DNA of 64,000 bases from Massilia niastensis DSM 21313 (GTDB taxonomy: Bacteria; Pseudomonadota; Gammaproteobacteria; Burkholderiales; Burkholderiaceae_D), in contig NZ_KB908096.1 in the NCBI RefSeq assembly GCF_000382345.1, forward strand, positions 1-64,000, given 5' to 3'. Positions 36,091 to 44,167 of the stretch are shown here, piece after piece. A program made the position numbers and the translations under genes. Positions within the stretch are counted from its first letter, which is position 1. Each line of letters opens with the position of its first letter. The notes below the pieces were generated by a model. The model saw only the letters and a program-made list of their open reading frames with translations, searched no databases and was not told the DNA's origin.

Positions 36091-37296
36091 TCAGGGCCGG
36101 TCGGTCCAGGCGTGGCGGGGATGGGCGCGCAGCGCCTTGAGGTAGATGGCGACGGTCTCGCGCGCCATGCGCTGCGCCGTGAAGGCGCGCCCGACCGCCT
36201 GCCTGCCGGCCTCGCCGAGGCAGCGCGCCAGGTCGGGGTCGCCGATCAGGCGGCACAGCGCGTGCCGCAGCAGGGCCGCGCTGTCGTGGCGGTACAGCAG
36301 CCCGGTTTCCTCATCCTGGAGCGCTTCGGTGGTGCCCGGCGCGCGCGCCGCGACCACCGGCAGGCCGGCCGCCATCGCCTCGAGTACCGTGAGCGGATGG
36401 CCCTCGAGCTCCGAGGGCAGGCAGTACGCATCGGCCGCGGCCATCAGCTCGCCCACATCGTGGCGGAATCCAAGGAAACGCACATGGCCGGCCACGCCGA
36501 GCCGGGCCGCCTGCGTGCGCAGCTCTTCCATCAGCGGACCGTCCCCGACCCACAGCAGCTCGACGCCGGGGTGGCGCTCCAGCACTCCCGGCAGCGCCTG
36601 CAGCAGGGTGGCGTGGCGCTTGCGCCCCACGAAGCGGGCCACCGTCAGCACGGCGAAGCGGCCGTCCAGCCCGAGTCCGGCGCGCAGCCCGTCCCGGGCG
36701 GCCGGGGACGGGGGCTGCTCGATGCCGTTGTAGACCACCTCGTAACGCTCGGGCGCGGCGCCGGAGGCCAGGAAGGTGCGGCGCGCCGCGCGCGAGACGC
36801 AGATCACGCGGTCGACCGGCGCGATGCCATGCACATAGGCCGCCTCCAGCGCGTGGTCGCGCGGGCCGCGCAGGGTGCAGGGCAGGTGCTCGGTGCGCAG
36901 CACGGCGGCCACGCCGCAGGCGCGCGCGCTGGCCGCCAGCGGGTGTCCTTCCCAGGCGGCGCCGGCATGCACGTGGCAGATGTCGGGCCGATGCTGCTCG
37001 AACAGCGCGGCCAGGCCCGGGCCGCCGCTCGCCAGCTGGTGGGCCGGCGCCACGCAGGCGCGCAGTCCGGCCAGCCGGGCCGCCTGCGCCCATTCGTGGC
37101 CATGGCGGGTGTCGGCGAACACCAGCAGCGGCTCCAGTTCGTGGCGCAGCGCCCGCGCCAGGGTCAGCATGTGGCGGCCGACGCCGCAGGGCGCGCGGCT
37201 GTCGCTGGCCAGCAGCAGGGTCGGACGGGCGCGCTGGCGCCGCACGAGCGGCAGCGGCGCGATCCGTCCCGCAGGACGGTGGATGGACTCGAGCAT
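36091..37296 (-). CDS. Glycosyltransferase family 4
   Basis: A 401-residue GT-B retaining glycosyltransferase. The N-terminal domain includes PCGVGRHMLTLARAL and DICHVHAGAAWEGHPLA. The C-terminal domain has VLTVARFVGRKRHATLL, LLWVGDGPLMEEL and the donor-binding ELEGHPLTVLEAMAAGLPVVA with the E-x7-E motif. It probably transfers a sugar to a cell-surface or extracellular glycan. No other glycan genes are adjacent. The ribosome site before ATG 37296 is weak, so an internal start is possible. Confidence 0.85.
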   Translation of the reverse strand: MLESIHRPAGRIAPLPLVRRQRARPTLLLASDSRAPCGVGRHMLTLARALRHELEPLLVFADTRHGHEWAQAARLAGLRACVAPAHQLASGGPGLAALFEQHRPDICHVHAGAAWEGHPLAASARACGVAAVLRTEHLPCTLRGPRDHALEAAYVHGIAPVDRVICVSRAARRTFLASGAAPERYEVVYNGIEQPPSPAARDGLRAGLGLDGRFAVLTVARFVGRKRHATLLQALPGVLERHPGVELLWVGDGPLMEELRTQAARLGVAGHVRFLGFRHDVGELMAAADAYCLPSELEGHPLTVLEAMAAGLPVVAARAPGTTEALQDEETGLLYRHDSAALLRHALCRLIGDPDLARCLGEAGRQAVGRAFTAQRMARETVAIYLKALRAHPRHAWTDRP

Positions 37297-37327
37297 GGTG
37301 GAACCCGGGGAAGAGGCGTGGCGGGGC

Positions 37328-37588
37328 TCAGGACTTTTCCGGCACCGCCTGGGCGGGGATCGGGGTCTTCAGCGCGTCGGGCAGGGAATCGGCGATGCCG
37401 TTGTGCGGGCCCTGGCCGACCCGGCGCGCCTCGTCGGATTGCTGGTCGAGGCTGACTTCCTCGGCGATATCGAAGCGGCCGTCCCCGGCCCCCTCCTCGC
37501 CGGGCAGCAGCGTGTCGGAGCGGCTGTCCAGTCCGCCGCCGGCGGCGGGCTGCGCCTTGTCCCTGTCGGGATTGTTCGATTCGGCCAT
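37328..37588 (-). CDS. Small hydrophilic hypothetical protein
   Basis: Eighty-six residues, acidic and Pro/Gly/Asp-rich (MAESNNPDRDKAQPAAGGG ... FDIAEEVSLDQQSDEARRVG), probably disordered. ATG 37588 has AGGAGG seven bases upstream, in a 14-base stretch (AGGAGGACATCATG) identical to that before the DUF3606 gene at 6241. I do not recognise the family. Composition and leader suggest a stress-type small protein. It lies upstream of the GT4 gene on the same strand. Confidence 0.65.
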   Translation of the reverse strand: MAESNNPDRDKAQPAAGGGLDSRSDTLLPGEEGAGDGRFDIAEEVSLDQQSDEARRVGQGPHNGIADSLPDALKTPIPAQAVPEKS

Positions 37589-37654
37589 GATGTCCTCCTG
37601 ATGTCGGTTTGCCATGGCCGGATTATGCGGTACGCCCCCGCCGGCGGGCGCACG

Positions 37655-37924
37655 CTAGCGCCGCTTCTCCTTGTGCGGCAGGTTCTTCTCGAGGATCGCC
37701 CACAGGATCAGCCCGTAGGCGAGCAGGCGGATCAGGTAGTGCAGCGGCGAGTCCTCGCCGCCCTGGTCCTTCAGGGTCGCGTAGATCCGGTGCAGCCCCT
37801 GGATCGCGAACGACAGCGCGAACCACAGGAAGAAGCGGTCGCCGGAACCGCGCCAGAAGCGCACGAAGAACAGGGCGATGGTCAGCAGGCCCATCGCGAT
37901 CGCGCCGGCCAGGAGCTCATTCAT
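37655..37924 (-). CDS. DUF5985-type small membrane protein (second of pair)
   Basis: Eighty-nine residues with three hydrophobic helices (LLAGAIAMGLLTIALFFVRFW, FFLWFALSFAIQGLHRIY, YLIRLLAYGLILWAIL) and a basic tail. It resembles its upstream neighbour in layout and starts four bases after it, so the two are coupled. Function is unknown for this family. Confidence 0.7.
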   Translation of the reverse strand: MNELLAGAIAMGLLTIALFFVRFWRGSGDRFFLWFALSFAIQGLHRIYATLKDQGGEDSPLHYLIRLLAYGLILWAILEKNLPHKEKRR

Positions 37925-37928
37925 GGCG

Positions 37929-38186
37929 TCATTCCTTTTCGTAGATCAGGCCGACCAGCAGCAGCAGGCAGGCCAGCAGGGCGCTGCCCAGCCGCAGCGG
38001 CATGAAGTCCACCGTCGGATACACGACCTTGTCCAGCAACAGGAACAGGTTATTCAAGGTCATGACCGCAAAGCAGGATCCGCTCCAGAACAGCAAACGG
38101 TAGCGGGTGCGCCGGTAGCTGGAGAACAGCAGCCAGGTGCAGGCCAGCGAGGTGAGGATGCACAGGGTGTAGATCAGCTCGCCCAT
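37929..38186 (-). CDS. DUF5985-type small membrane protein (first of pair)
   Basis: Eighty-five residues with three hydrophobic helices: LIYTLCILTSLACTWLLFSSY, then FWSGSCFAVMTLNNLFLLLD, then LRLGSALLACLLLLVGLIYE. ATG 38186 begins one base after the stop of the upstream gene, so the three small genes from 38580 to 37655 form one operon. A heteromeric membrane complex of the two related proteins is possible. Confidence 0.7.
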   Translation of the reverse strand: MGELIYTLCILTSLACTWLLFSSYRRTRYRLLFWSGSCFAVMTLNNLFLLLDKVVYPTVDFMPLRLGSALLACLLLLVGLIYEKE

Positions 38187-38187
38187 T

Positions 38188-38580
38188 TCAGGCGTCCTTT
38201 CGCAGTTTGAAGGCGTCCGCGAACTGCTGCGCCTTGCGGTCGAGAGTGGAGTGGATCAGGTGGGTGACTTCCACCAGGTGCCTCGCATACAGGTCGGCCA
38301 GGCGGTCGATGCGTTCGCGCAGCGCCGCGCTGGCGGGGGCATACAGGTAGCCGGCGGCGGCGGGCGGATCGCTGCGGCGCGCCATGCCGGCGCGGCACAG
38401 GTCGTCGAGCAGGCCCTGGGCCAGCTTTTCGCGGGTATACAGGCGGCCGGCCAGCATCGCGCCGTCCCACTGCTGCGCGGGATCGGCGCGCAGCAGGAGC
38501 AGGGCTTCCAGGAACGGAACGGAGGGAATGCTGGTCAGCACGAAGCGTCGCAGCTCCTCCGGAATGGGGGCGTGGGTCAT
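38188..38580 (-). CDS. Hypothetical protein, possible winged-helix type
   Basis: A 130-residue protein beginning MTHAPIPEELRRFVLTSIPSVPFLEALLLL. The pattern of helices with LAQGLLDDLCRAGMARRSDPPAAAGYLYAP could be a winged helix (recognition helix then beta wing), followed by a C-terminal helix. This is an inference from spacing only. It heads the operon with the two DUF5985 proteins and is divergent from the nuclease gene. ATG 38580 is preferred to a TTG two codons upstream. Confidence 0.65.
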   Translation of the reverse strand: MTHAPIPEELRRFVLTSIPSVPFLEALLLLRADPAQQWDGAMLAGRLYTREKLAQGLLDDLCRAGMARRSDPPAAAGYLYAPASAALRERIDRLADLYARHLVEVTHLIHSTLDRKAQQFADAFKLRKDA

Positions 38581-38673
38581 CCGCAAAGAACTGTTTCCCA
38601 GGAGGAATTTTTCGTTAGCAAAGTGAAAATTCTAACTGATTCTTTTTTGCAATGCATTTCAATCGTGTGCGCG

Positions 38674-38694
38674 TGTAACAAGATTGGCGTTACA
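38674..38694. promoter_or_regulatory. Inverted repeat TGTAAC-N9-GTTACA in the divergent nuclease/DUF5985 promoter region
   Basis: Perfect 6-base arms at 38674-38679 and 38689-38694. It lies in an AT-rich 160-base divergent spacer, with a TAGAAT -10-like hexamer 15 bases further on toward the nuclease. It is a candidate operator, possibly for the winged-helix-like product of 38188-38580. Confidence 0.4.
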
Positions 38695-38743
38695 ACATTT
38701 CCCTCAGCTAGAATGCCGCCTGTCTTCACTCAGGCTGTCCACC

Positions 38744-39523
38744 ATGTTCCGTACCCTCTTCGCCCGCATCGCTGTTGCGGGCGCGCTGTTCGCCGCCGGC
38801 GCCGCCCAGGCCGCCAGCTGCCCCGTTCATTACCTCGACGGCCGACCGCCGGAAATCCGCAATGCCAAGCTCGCCACCGCGACCCGCGAGCTGTGCTATG
38901 GCGTGTTCGGCGTCATGCATTCGGGCGTCACCCGCACGCCGCTGTGGTCGGCCGAATACCTGCGCGCCGATAACCTCGAGCGCGCCGAAGGACTGGACCG
39001 CGACAACGCCTTCCACGCCGAATCGCGCCTGCCGCCGTCCCAGCGCGCCGAGCTGTCGGACTATTCGCGCAGCGGCTTCGACCGCGGCCACCTGGCGCCG
39101 AACGGCGACATGCCGGACCGCCGCACCCAGCGCGAGAGCTTCTCGCTGGCCAACATGGTTCCCCAGAACGGCGAGCACAACCGCCATATCTGGGCCCCGA
39201 TCGAGGGCGCGGTGCGCAAGATGGCGAAGAAGGAAGGGGAGCTGTACGTGATCACCGGCCCGGCCTTCCTCGGCACCAGCCTGCGCAAGGTCGGCAACGT
39301 GCTCGTGCCCAGCCACCTGTACAAGGTGGTGTACAGTCCCCGCCAGAAGGCGGCCGCCGCGTGGTTCATCGAGAACCGCGGCGACGCCCCGATCCATGTC
39401 ATTCCGGTCGCCGAACTGGAGCGCATCGTCGGCATCGAGCTGCTGCCTTCGCTGAGCCGCCAGGACAAGGAGCGCATGCTGCGCCTGCCGAAGATCAAGC
39501 AGCGCCGCAACAACCGGTCGTAA
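38744..39523 (+). CDS. Exported DNA/RNA non-specific endonuclease (NucA/EndA family)
   Basis: A 259-residue nuclease. A Sec signal (MFRTLFARIAVAGALFAAGAAQA) is followed by mature protein starting ASCPVHYL. The beta-beta-alpha-metal active site DRGHLAPNGDM carries the catalytic His and is followed by NMVPQNGEHNRHIW with the metal-binding Asn. The enzyme cleaves DNA and RNA outside the cytoplasm, for nutrient use or competitor DNA. ATG 38744 puts the signal at the N-terminus. The next small gene follows after 12 bases. Confidence 0.88.
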   Translation: MFRTLFARIAVAGALFAAGAAQAASCPVHYLDGRPPEIRNAKLATATRELCYGVFGVMHSGVTRTPLWSAEYLRADNLERAEGLDRDNAFHAESRLPPSQRAELSDYSRSGFDRGHLAPNGDMPDRRTQRESFSLANMVPQNGEHNRHIWAPIEGAVRKMAKKEGELYVITGPAFLGTSLRKVGNVLVPSHLYKVVYSPRQKAAAAWFIENRGDAPIHVIPVAELERIVGIELLPSLSRQDKERMLRLPKIKQRRNNRS

Positions 39524-39535
39524 CCAGGAGCCCAC

Positions 39536-39802
39536 ATGAACAGCAAGAAGAAACAGCAGTCTTTCGCGCCTTTCGAGAACGAAGCCGAGGTCCTCGAAAT
39601 CGGCAACCTGATGCTGGAGAACCGCGTCGACCGCATCACCATCTCGGGCGACGTCGACCTCACCGCCGACCAGCCCGGCCTGGCCGACGCGCGCCGCCTG
39701 CACCAGGTGCTGGGCGCGATCGTCGCCGCGCTCGAAGCGCGCGAACTGCCCGACCGCCTGCCGCCGCCCGACGTCAAGACGGTCGACAACCCCTTCGCCT
39801 GA
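39536..39802 (+). CDS. Small hypothetical protein downstream of the nuclease
   Basis: Eighty-eight residues: NEAEVLEIGNLMLENRVDRI TISGDVDLT, a helical middle (DARRLHQVLGAIVAALEARELP) and end KTVDNPFA. No signal peptide, so cytoplasmic if stable. ATG 39536 has AGGAG upstream. It probably shares the nuclease transcript. I do not recognise the family; an intracellular inhibitor of the nuclease is conceivable but there is no direct evidence. Confidence 0.65.
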   Translation: MNSKKKQQSFAPFENEAEVLEIGNLMLENRVDRITISGDVDLTADQPGLADARRLHQVLGAIVAALEARELPDRLPPPDVKTVDNPFA

Positions 39803-39945
39803 GTCCCGGCGCCGGGCGTCCCTGCTGCCCGGCGTTCCCATCCTTTCCTCCCGGCCAAGGCCTCGCGCGTCCCGCGCTGGGTCCCGCTTCCCGCGCCGCC
39901 GTTTCCCCGTATTGTCGAGGGTCAATGGTGTGCGAGCTTCAGAAA

Positions 39946-39960
39946 GATTGGAGTAACCTC
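39946..39960 (+). promoter_or_regulatory. Shared upstream motif GATTGGAGTAACCTC
   Basis: This 15-mer lies 86 bases before the first DUF2382 gene and recurs with one change at 41315, 37 bases before the second. A few bases further on both copies also share CAT-GCC. It is a candidate promoter or operator for these stress-type genes. Confidence 0.4.
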
Positions 39961-40045
39961 CGTCGGCATAGCCATCAAGGACGAGCAATCGATCCGATGC
40001 CAGGCAATCCAGCGCCGCCATGACCACCATACCGGAGGAACCACC

Positions 40046-41191
40046 ATGCAACACACACTTGTAGCCGTGTACGACAACGAGAACGATGCCCAGAATGCGA
40101 TGGATGAACTGCTCGCGGCGAACTTTTCCCGGGAGAACGTGCGGCTGTCGTCCGCGGGTCCGACCGGCACCACCGGCGCCGCGGGCATCCGCGCCGGCAC
40201 CGACACCGATTCCGGCGAAGGGATCGGCGCCAGCATCAAGAACTTCTTCGGCGACCTGTTCGGCAGCGACGACGACCTTCGCGCGACCCGCTACGAAAGC
40301 GCCATCAGCGGCGGCAACCACGTGCTGACCGTGACCACCGATACGGAGCCGGACGTCGAACGCGCCGCCGATATCGTCGAGCGCCATGGGCCGATCGACA
40401 TCGACGAGCACCATGACGGCGCCGGTCTGTCCGGTGCGCTGCCGGCATCCAGCCAGGGCCTGCAGCAGTCGTCGTCGATGTCGGCGCAGTCCGCGGCGCG
40501 GCAGGGCAGCCTGCAGGGCGGCGCTTCGCTGCAGCGGGATACCTCGGCGGCCTCGATCCCGGTGGTGGAAGAGCAGCTCAAGGTCGGCAAGCGCGAAGTG
40601 CAGCGCGGCGGCGTGCGCATCTTCTCGCGCGTGGTCGAGACCCCGGTGGACGAGACCATCGGCCTGCGCGAAGAGGAGGTCAAGGTCGAGCGCCACCGCG
40701 TCGACCAGCCGCTCAGCCCTTCCGACGCGACCGCCTTCAAGGAGCAGTCGATCGAGATGCGCGCGACCGGCGAGGAAGCCGTGGTGCAGAAGTCGGCGCG
40801 CGTGGTCGAGGAAGTCACGGTCGGCAAGCAGGTCAGCGAACGCCAGCAGCAGATCCATGACACCGTGCGCCACACCGAGGTGGAAGTCGAGCGCCTCGGC
40901 GCCGCCGGCGCACGCGACGACGACAGCTATTACCGCAGCCATTTCACCAGCACCTATGGCGCCAGCGGCTCGTCGTACGACGACTATGCCCCGGCCTATA
41001 CCTACGGTTCGCAGATGCGCGGCGACACCCGCTACAGCGGCCGCCAGTGGGACGAGGTCGAGAGCGACCTGCGCAGCGACTGGGAGTCGCGCAACCGCGG
41101 CGGCCTCTCGACCTGGGAAAAGATGAAGGCCGCGGTGCGTCATGGCTGGGACCGCATGACCGACGACGATCGTAGCGGCCGGAAAATCTGA
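40046..41191 (+). CDS. DUF2382/YsnF-AvaK stress protein, single C-terminal repeat
   Basis: A 381-residue soluble protein. The N-terminal ~100 residues (MQHTLVAVYDNENDAQNAMDEL) look like the general-stress 17M/YflT-type domain. A Ser/Gln/Gly-rich linker leads to the DUF2382 domain (SIPVVEEQLKVGKREVQRGG ... RVVETPVDETIGLREEEV). The last ~85 residues form one unit of an Asp/Tyr-rich repeat ending WEKMKAAVRHGWDRMT. The same unit occurs four times in the paralogue at 41816. Start-site sequence CGGAGGAACCACCATGCAAC is nearly the same in both genes. The role is unknown; the family is linked to stress in other bacteria. Confidence 0.85.
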   Translation: MQHTLVAVYDNENDAQNAMDELLAANFSRENVRLSSAGPTGTTGAAGIRAGTDTDSGEGIGASIKNFFGDLFGSDDDLRATRYESAISGGNHVLTVTTDTEPDVERAADIVERHGPIDIDEHHDGAGLSGALPASSQGLQQSSSMSAQSAARQGSLQGGASLQRDTSAASIPVVEEQLKVGKREVQRGGVRIFSRVVETPVDETIGLREEEVKVERHRVDQPLSPSDATAFKEQSIEMRATGEEAVVQKSARVVEEVTVGKQVSERQQQIHDTVRHTEVEVERLGAAGARDDDSYYRSHFTSTYGASGSSYDDYAPAYTYGSQMRGDTRYSGRQWDEVESDLRSDWESRNRGGLSTWEKMKAAVRHGWDRMTDDDRSGRKI

Positions 41192-41234
41192 TCCGGCCAC
41201 TTCCGGCCCCGCCGCCGCTTCCCGGCGGCACGAT

Positions 41235-41263
41235 AAAACGGCGCCTTCGGGTGCCGTTTTGCT
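41235..41263 (+). terminator. Rho-independent terminator after the first DUF2382 gene
   Basis: AAAACGGCGC pairs with GTGCCGTTTT around a CTTCGG loop. It ends in TTTTGCTT, about 45 bases past the stop. Confidence 0.75.
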
Positions 41264-41314
41264 TGCCCGGCGTGATAGTCGCACCGCTGGGCAGGCGCGC
41301 GCCCGCCCCAGCGG

Positions 41315-41329
41315 GATTGGAGTAATCTC
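41315..41329 (+). promoter_or_regulatory. Shared upstream motif GATTGGAGTAATCTC
   Basis: Second copy of the motif at 39946. It lies between the terminator and the second DUF2382 gene, consistent with a separate promoter there. Confidence 0.4.
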
Positions 41330-41365
41330 GACTCACATGCCCAGCGATTTCGAGGAGCCGACCAG

Positions 41366-41788
41366 ATGTCCAGCACTACCCCCGCTTCCCCCGCACAGGA
41401 AAGCCTGTCCATTCCCGTGATCGAGGAACGGCTCGAAGTCGGCACCCGCATCGCTGAAACCGGCCGCGGCGTCCGAATCCACAAAACCGTCACCGAACAA
41501 CCGGTCACCATCGACGAGCGCCTCATGCGCGACGAGGTGGAGGTCCGGCATGTTCCCGTGGACCGGATCGTGGCGGCCGACCAGGCTCCCGCAACCCGCT
41601 ACGAAGGCGACACGCTGGTGGTGCCGGTGCTCGAGGAGGTGCTGGTGCTCGAGCGCCGCCTGCGCATCAAGGAAGAACTGCACATCACCCGCATCCGTCA
41701 CGAGGAACGCCACCAGGACACGGTCGTGCTCAAGTCCGAGCAGGTCCACGTCGAGCGTTTCGACGACGACATCCCGCCGACGCCATGA
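41366..41788 (+). CDS. Short DUF2382 protein
   Basis: A 140-residue protein made only of DUF2382-type repeats: SIPVIEERLEVGTRIAETG, RGVRIHKTVTEQPVTIDERL, then VPVLEEVLVLERRLRIKEEL. It lacks both the N-terminal 17M-like domain and the WDRMT repeats of its neighbours. It lies 27 bases upstream of the large paralogue, with no terminator between them, so they are likely co-transcribed. Function is unknown. Confidence 0.85.
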   Translation: MSSTTPASPAQESLSIPVIEERLEVGTRIAETGRGVRIHKTVTEQPVTIDERLMRDEVEVRHVPVDRIVAADQAPATRYEGDTLVVPVLEEVLVLERRLRIKEELHITRIRHEERHQDTVVLKSEQVHVERFDDDIPPTP

Positions 41789-41815
41789 CGCTTACTATAT
41801 AACGGAGGAACGACC

Positions 41816-44053
41816 ATGCAACATACACTTGTAGCCGTGTTCGACAACCGCACCGATGCGCAGAACGCGCTGAACGAACTGCTTTCGTCGGGCTTCTCGA
41901 GCGAAGACGCGCGGCTGGCGAACGCCGATGCGGCCACCGACAGCCTCGGCGCGGACGCCAGCCTGGCGTCCGATCGCGACAGCGACACCGGCTTCGGCGC
42001 CAGCATCAAGAACTTCTTCAGCGACCTGTTCGGCAGCGACAATGCCGACCATGTCAGCCGCTACGAAGGCGCGGTGAGCAGCGGCCGCCACGTGCTCACC
42101 CTGACCGCCGATTCGCTGCCGGAAGTCGAGCGCGCCGCCGACATCGTCGAGCGCTACGGCCCGACCGACATCGACGAGCAGGCCTCGGGCTTCGGCGAAG
42201 TGCCGGGCAGCGCCGCCGCCATGCCGATGGGGATGAGCAGCGGCATGCAGAAATCGGCGCCGATGTCGGCCCAGTCCGCCTCGACCTCGCTGGAAGACGC
42301 GGGCGACCGCAAGCTCTACCAGCAGCAATCGCTGAACCAGGCCGAACCGATGGGCGGCACCTACCAGGAACCGATGGGCAAGAGCGGCCTGACGGCCACC
42401 GGCGGCACTTCGCTGCAGGGCTCGACCCTGCAGGAAAACTCGGTCCAGGGCTCGTCCCTCGAAGGCACCCAGAAGTCCGGCGTGGGCCTGGGCAGCTCGG
42501 CCCAGCAGGGCGGCACCCTGCGCGGCGCGAGCCAGCAGACCGGCACCCTGCAGGGCTCGGCGCTGGAAGGCTCGATCCGCGAGGATTCCCAGCAGCGCGC
42601 CGAGCTGCGCGACACCGACGACAGCCTGCTGAAAGGCTCGCGCATGGGTGCCGACATGCGCGATTCGGCTTCGATTCCGGTGGTGGAAGAGCATCTGCAG
42701 GTCGGCAAGCGCGAAGTGCAGCGCGGCGGCGTGCGCATCTATTCGCGCGTCGTCGAGACCCCGGTGGACGAGACCATCGGCCTGCGCGAAGAGCACGTGA
42801 ACGTCGAGCGGCACCGGGTCGACCGGCCGGTCAATCCCGCCGACCTGGCCGCGTTCAAGGAGCAGACCATCGAGATGCGCGAGACCGCCGAGGAAGCCGT
42901 GGTCCAGAAATCGGCCCGCATCGTCGAGGAAGTCACGATCGGCAAGCAGGTCAACGAACGCCAGCAGAAGATCCACGACACCGTGCGCCACACCGAAGTC
43001 GACGTGCAGCAGCTGGGCGCCGGCATGGGGCGTTCGACGCTGGGCGACGACGACAGCGACTACCGCAAGCACTTCCGGAGCACCTACGGCGCGACCGGCG
43101 CATCGTACGACGACTACGTCCCGGCCTACAGCTACGGCTCGCAGATGCGGCGCGACGCCCGCTACGGCAGCCGCCAGTGGGACGACGTCGAGACCGACCT
43201 GCGCACCGACTGGGAGACCCGCAACGCCGGCGGCCCCTCGACCTGGGACAAGATGAAGGCGGCCGTGCGCCGGGGCTGGGACCGGATGACCGACGACGAC
43301 GACAGCTACTACCGCAGCCACTTCCAGAGCACCTACGGCGGGTCGGGCGAGTTGTACGACGATTACGCCCCGGCCTACAGCTACGGTTCGCAGATGCGGC
43401 GCGACACCCGCTACAGCGGCCGCAAGTGGGACGAGATCGAGAACGACCTCCATGCCGACTGGGATACGCGCAACAGCGGCGGTCCCTCGACCTGGGAAAG
43501 GATGAAGTCGGCGGTGCGCCGGGGCTGGGACCGGATGACCGACGATGACGACGATTACTACCGCAACCACTACAGCTCGACCTACGCCACCAGCGGCCGC
43601 AGCTACGACGACTACAAGCCGGCGTACTCCTACGGCAGCGACATGGCGCGCAGCGAGAACTACCGCAACCGTCCCTGGGACGATGTGGAAACCGACCTGC
43701 GCAGCGGCTGGGACACCCGCTACGGCAGCAGCGGCACCACCGGCTCGGCCTGGCAAGACATGAAGGATGCCGTCAAACACGGCTGGAACCGCATGACCGA
43801 CGACGACGACACCTACTACCGCAGCCACTGGAACGCCACCTACAGCTCGGCGGGCGACTCGTACGACACTTACCGTCCGGCGTATTCCTATGGTTCGCAG
43901 ATGGCCAGCAGCGACAAGTACCGCGGCCGTCCGTGGAACGACGTCGAGAACGACTTGCGCACGGACTGGGAAACCCGCAACGCCGGCGGGCCGTCGACCT
44001 GGGAAAAGATGAAGGCGGCGGTTCGCCATGGCTGGGATCGCATGACGTCCTGA
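41816..44053 (+). CDS. Large DUF2382/YsnF stress protein with four C-terminal tandem repeats
   Basis: A 745-residue paralogue of the 40046 protein. Order: 17M-like domain (1-105), a long Gln/Gly/Ser linker with LQGS-type units (SLQGSTLQENSVQGSSLEG), the DUF2382 domain (about 285-400), then four consecutive units of 82-86 residues from residue 411 to the end. Each unit runs from an Asp cluster through YRxH--STY and PAYSYGS to WxxMKxAVxxGWxRMT. Codon sequence at the start matches the paralogue almost base for base, pointing to duplication followed by repeat expansion. No membrane segment is seen; the repeats look amphipathic and acidic. A strong terminator follows. Confidence 0.85.
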   Translation: MQHTLVAVFDNRTDAQNALNELLSSGFSSEDARLANADAATDSLGADASLASDRDSDTGFGASIKNFFSDLFGSDNADHVSRYEGAVSSGRHVLTLTADSLPEVERAADIVERYGPTDIDEQASGFGEVPGSAAAMPMGMSSGMQKSAPMSAQSASTSLEDAGDRKLYQQQSLNQAEPMGGTYQEPMGKSGLTATGGTSLQGSTLQENSVQGSSLEGTQKSGVGLGSSAQQGGTLRGASQQTGTLQGSALEGSIREDSQQRAELRDTDDSLLKGSRMGADMRDSASIPVVEEHLQVGKREVQRGGVRIYSRVVETPVDETIGLREEHVNVERHRVDRPVNPADLAAFKEQTIEMRETAEEAVVQKSARIVEEVTIGKQVNERQQKIHDTVRHTEVDVQQLGAGMGRSTLGDDDSDYRKHFRSTYGATGASYDDYVPAYSYGSQMRRDARYGSRQWDDVETDLRTDWETRNAGGPSTWDKMKAAVRRGWDRMTDDDDSYYRSHFQSTYGGSGELYDDYAPAYSYGSQMRRDTRYSGRKWDEIENDLHADWDTRNSGGPSTWERMKSAVRRGWDRMTDDDDDYYRNHYSSTYATSGRSYDDYKPAYSYGSDMARSENYRNRPWDDVETDLRSGWDTRYGSSGTTGSAWQDMKDAVKHGWNRMTDDDDTYYRSHWNATYSSAGDSYDTYRPAYSYGSQMASSDKYRGRPWNDVENDLRTDWETRNAGGPSTWEKMKAAVRHGWDRMTS
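43046..44050 (+). repeat. Four in-frame coding repeats of 246-258 bases
   Basis: Units lie at 43046-43291, 43292-43540, 43541-43798 and 43799-44050. Units 1 and 2 are closest; unit 3 has a 3-residue insertion (GSSGTTGSA region). All keep the PAYSYGS and GW-RMT landmarks. Confidence 0.85.
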
Positions 44054-44109
44054 TCTCATCGACGAGGCGCGTCCAGGGCTAACCGGCCCGCCACGCGCCG
44101 CCTGCCTCC

Positions 44110-44157
44110 AAGGGGCTGGGTCCTGTCTTGAACAGGACCCAGCCCCTTTTTCTTGTT
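44110..44157 (+). terminator. Very strong rho-independent terminator
   Basis: A perfect 17-base stem (44110-44126 with 44132-44148), loop CTTGA, then TTTCTTGTTT. It closes the DUF2382 operon. Confidence 0.9.
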
Positions 44158-44167
44158 TCTCCACGGA

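Noticed and set aside
42361-42620. Possible CRISPR-like or DNA repeats in the linker of the large DUF2382 gene
   Set aside because: The repeats are codon-level LQGS-type low complexity in frame, without equal spacing or unique spacers.
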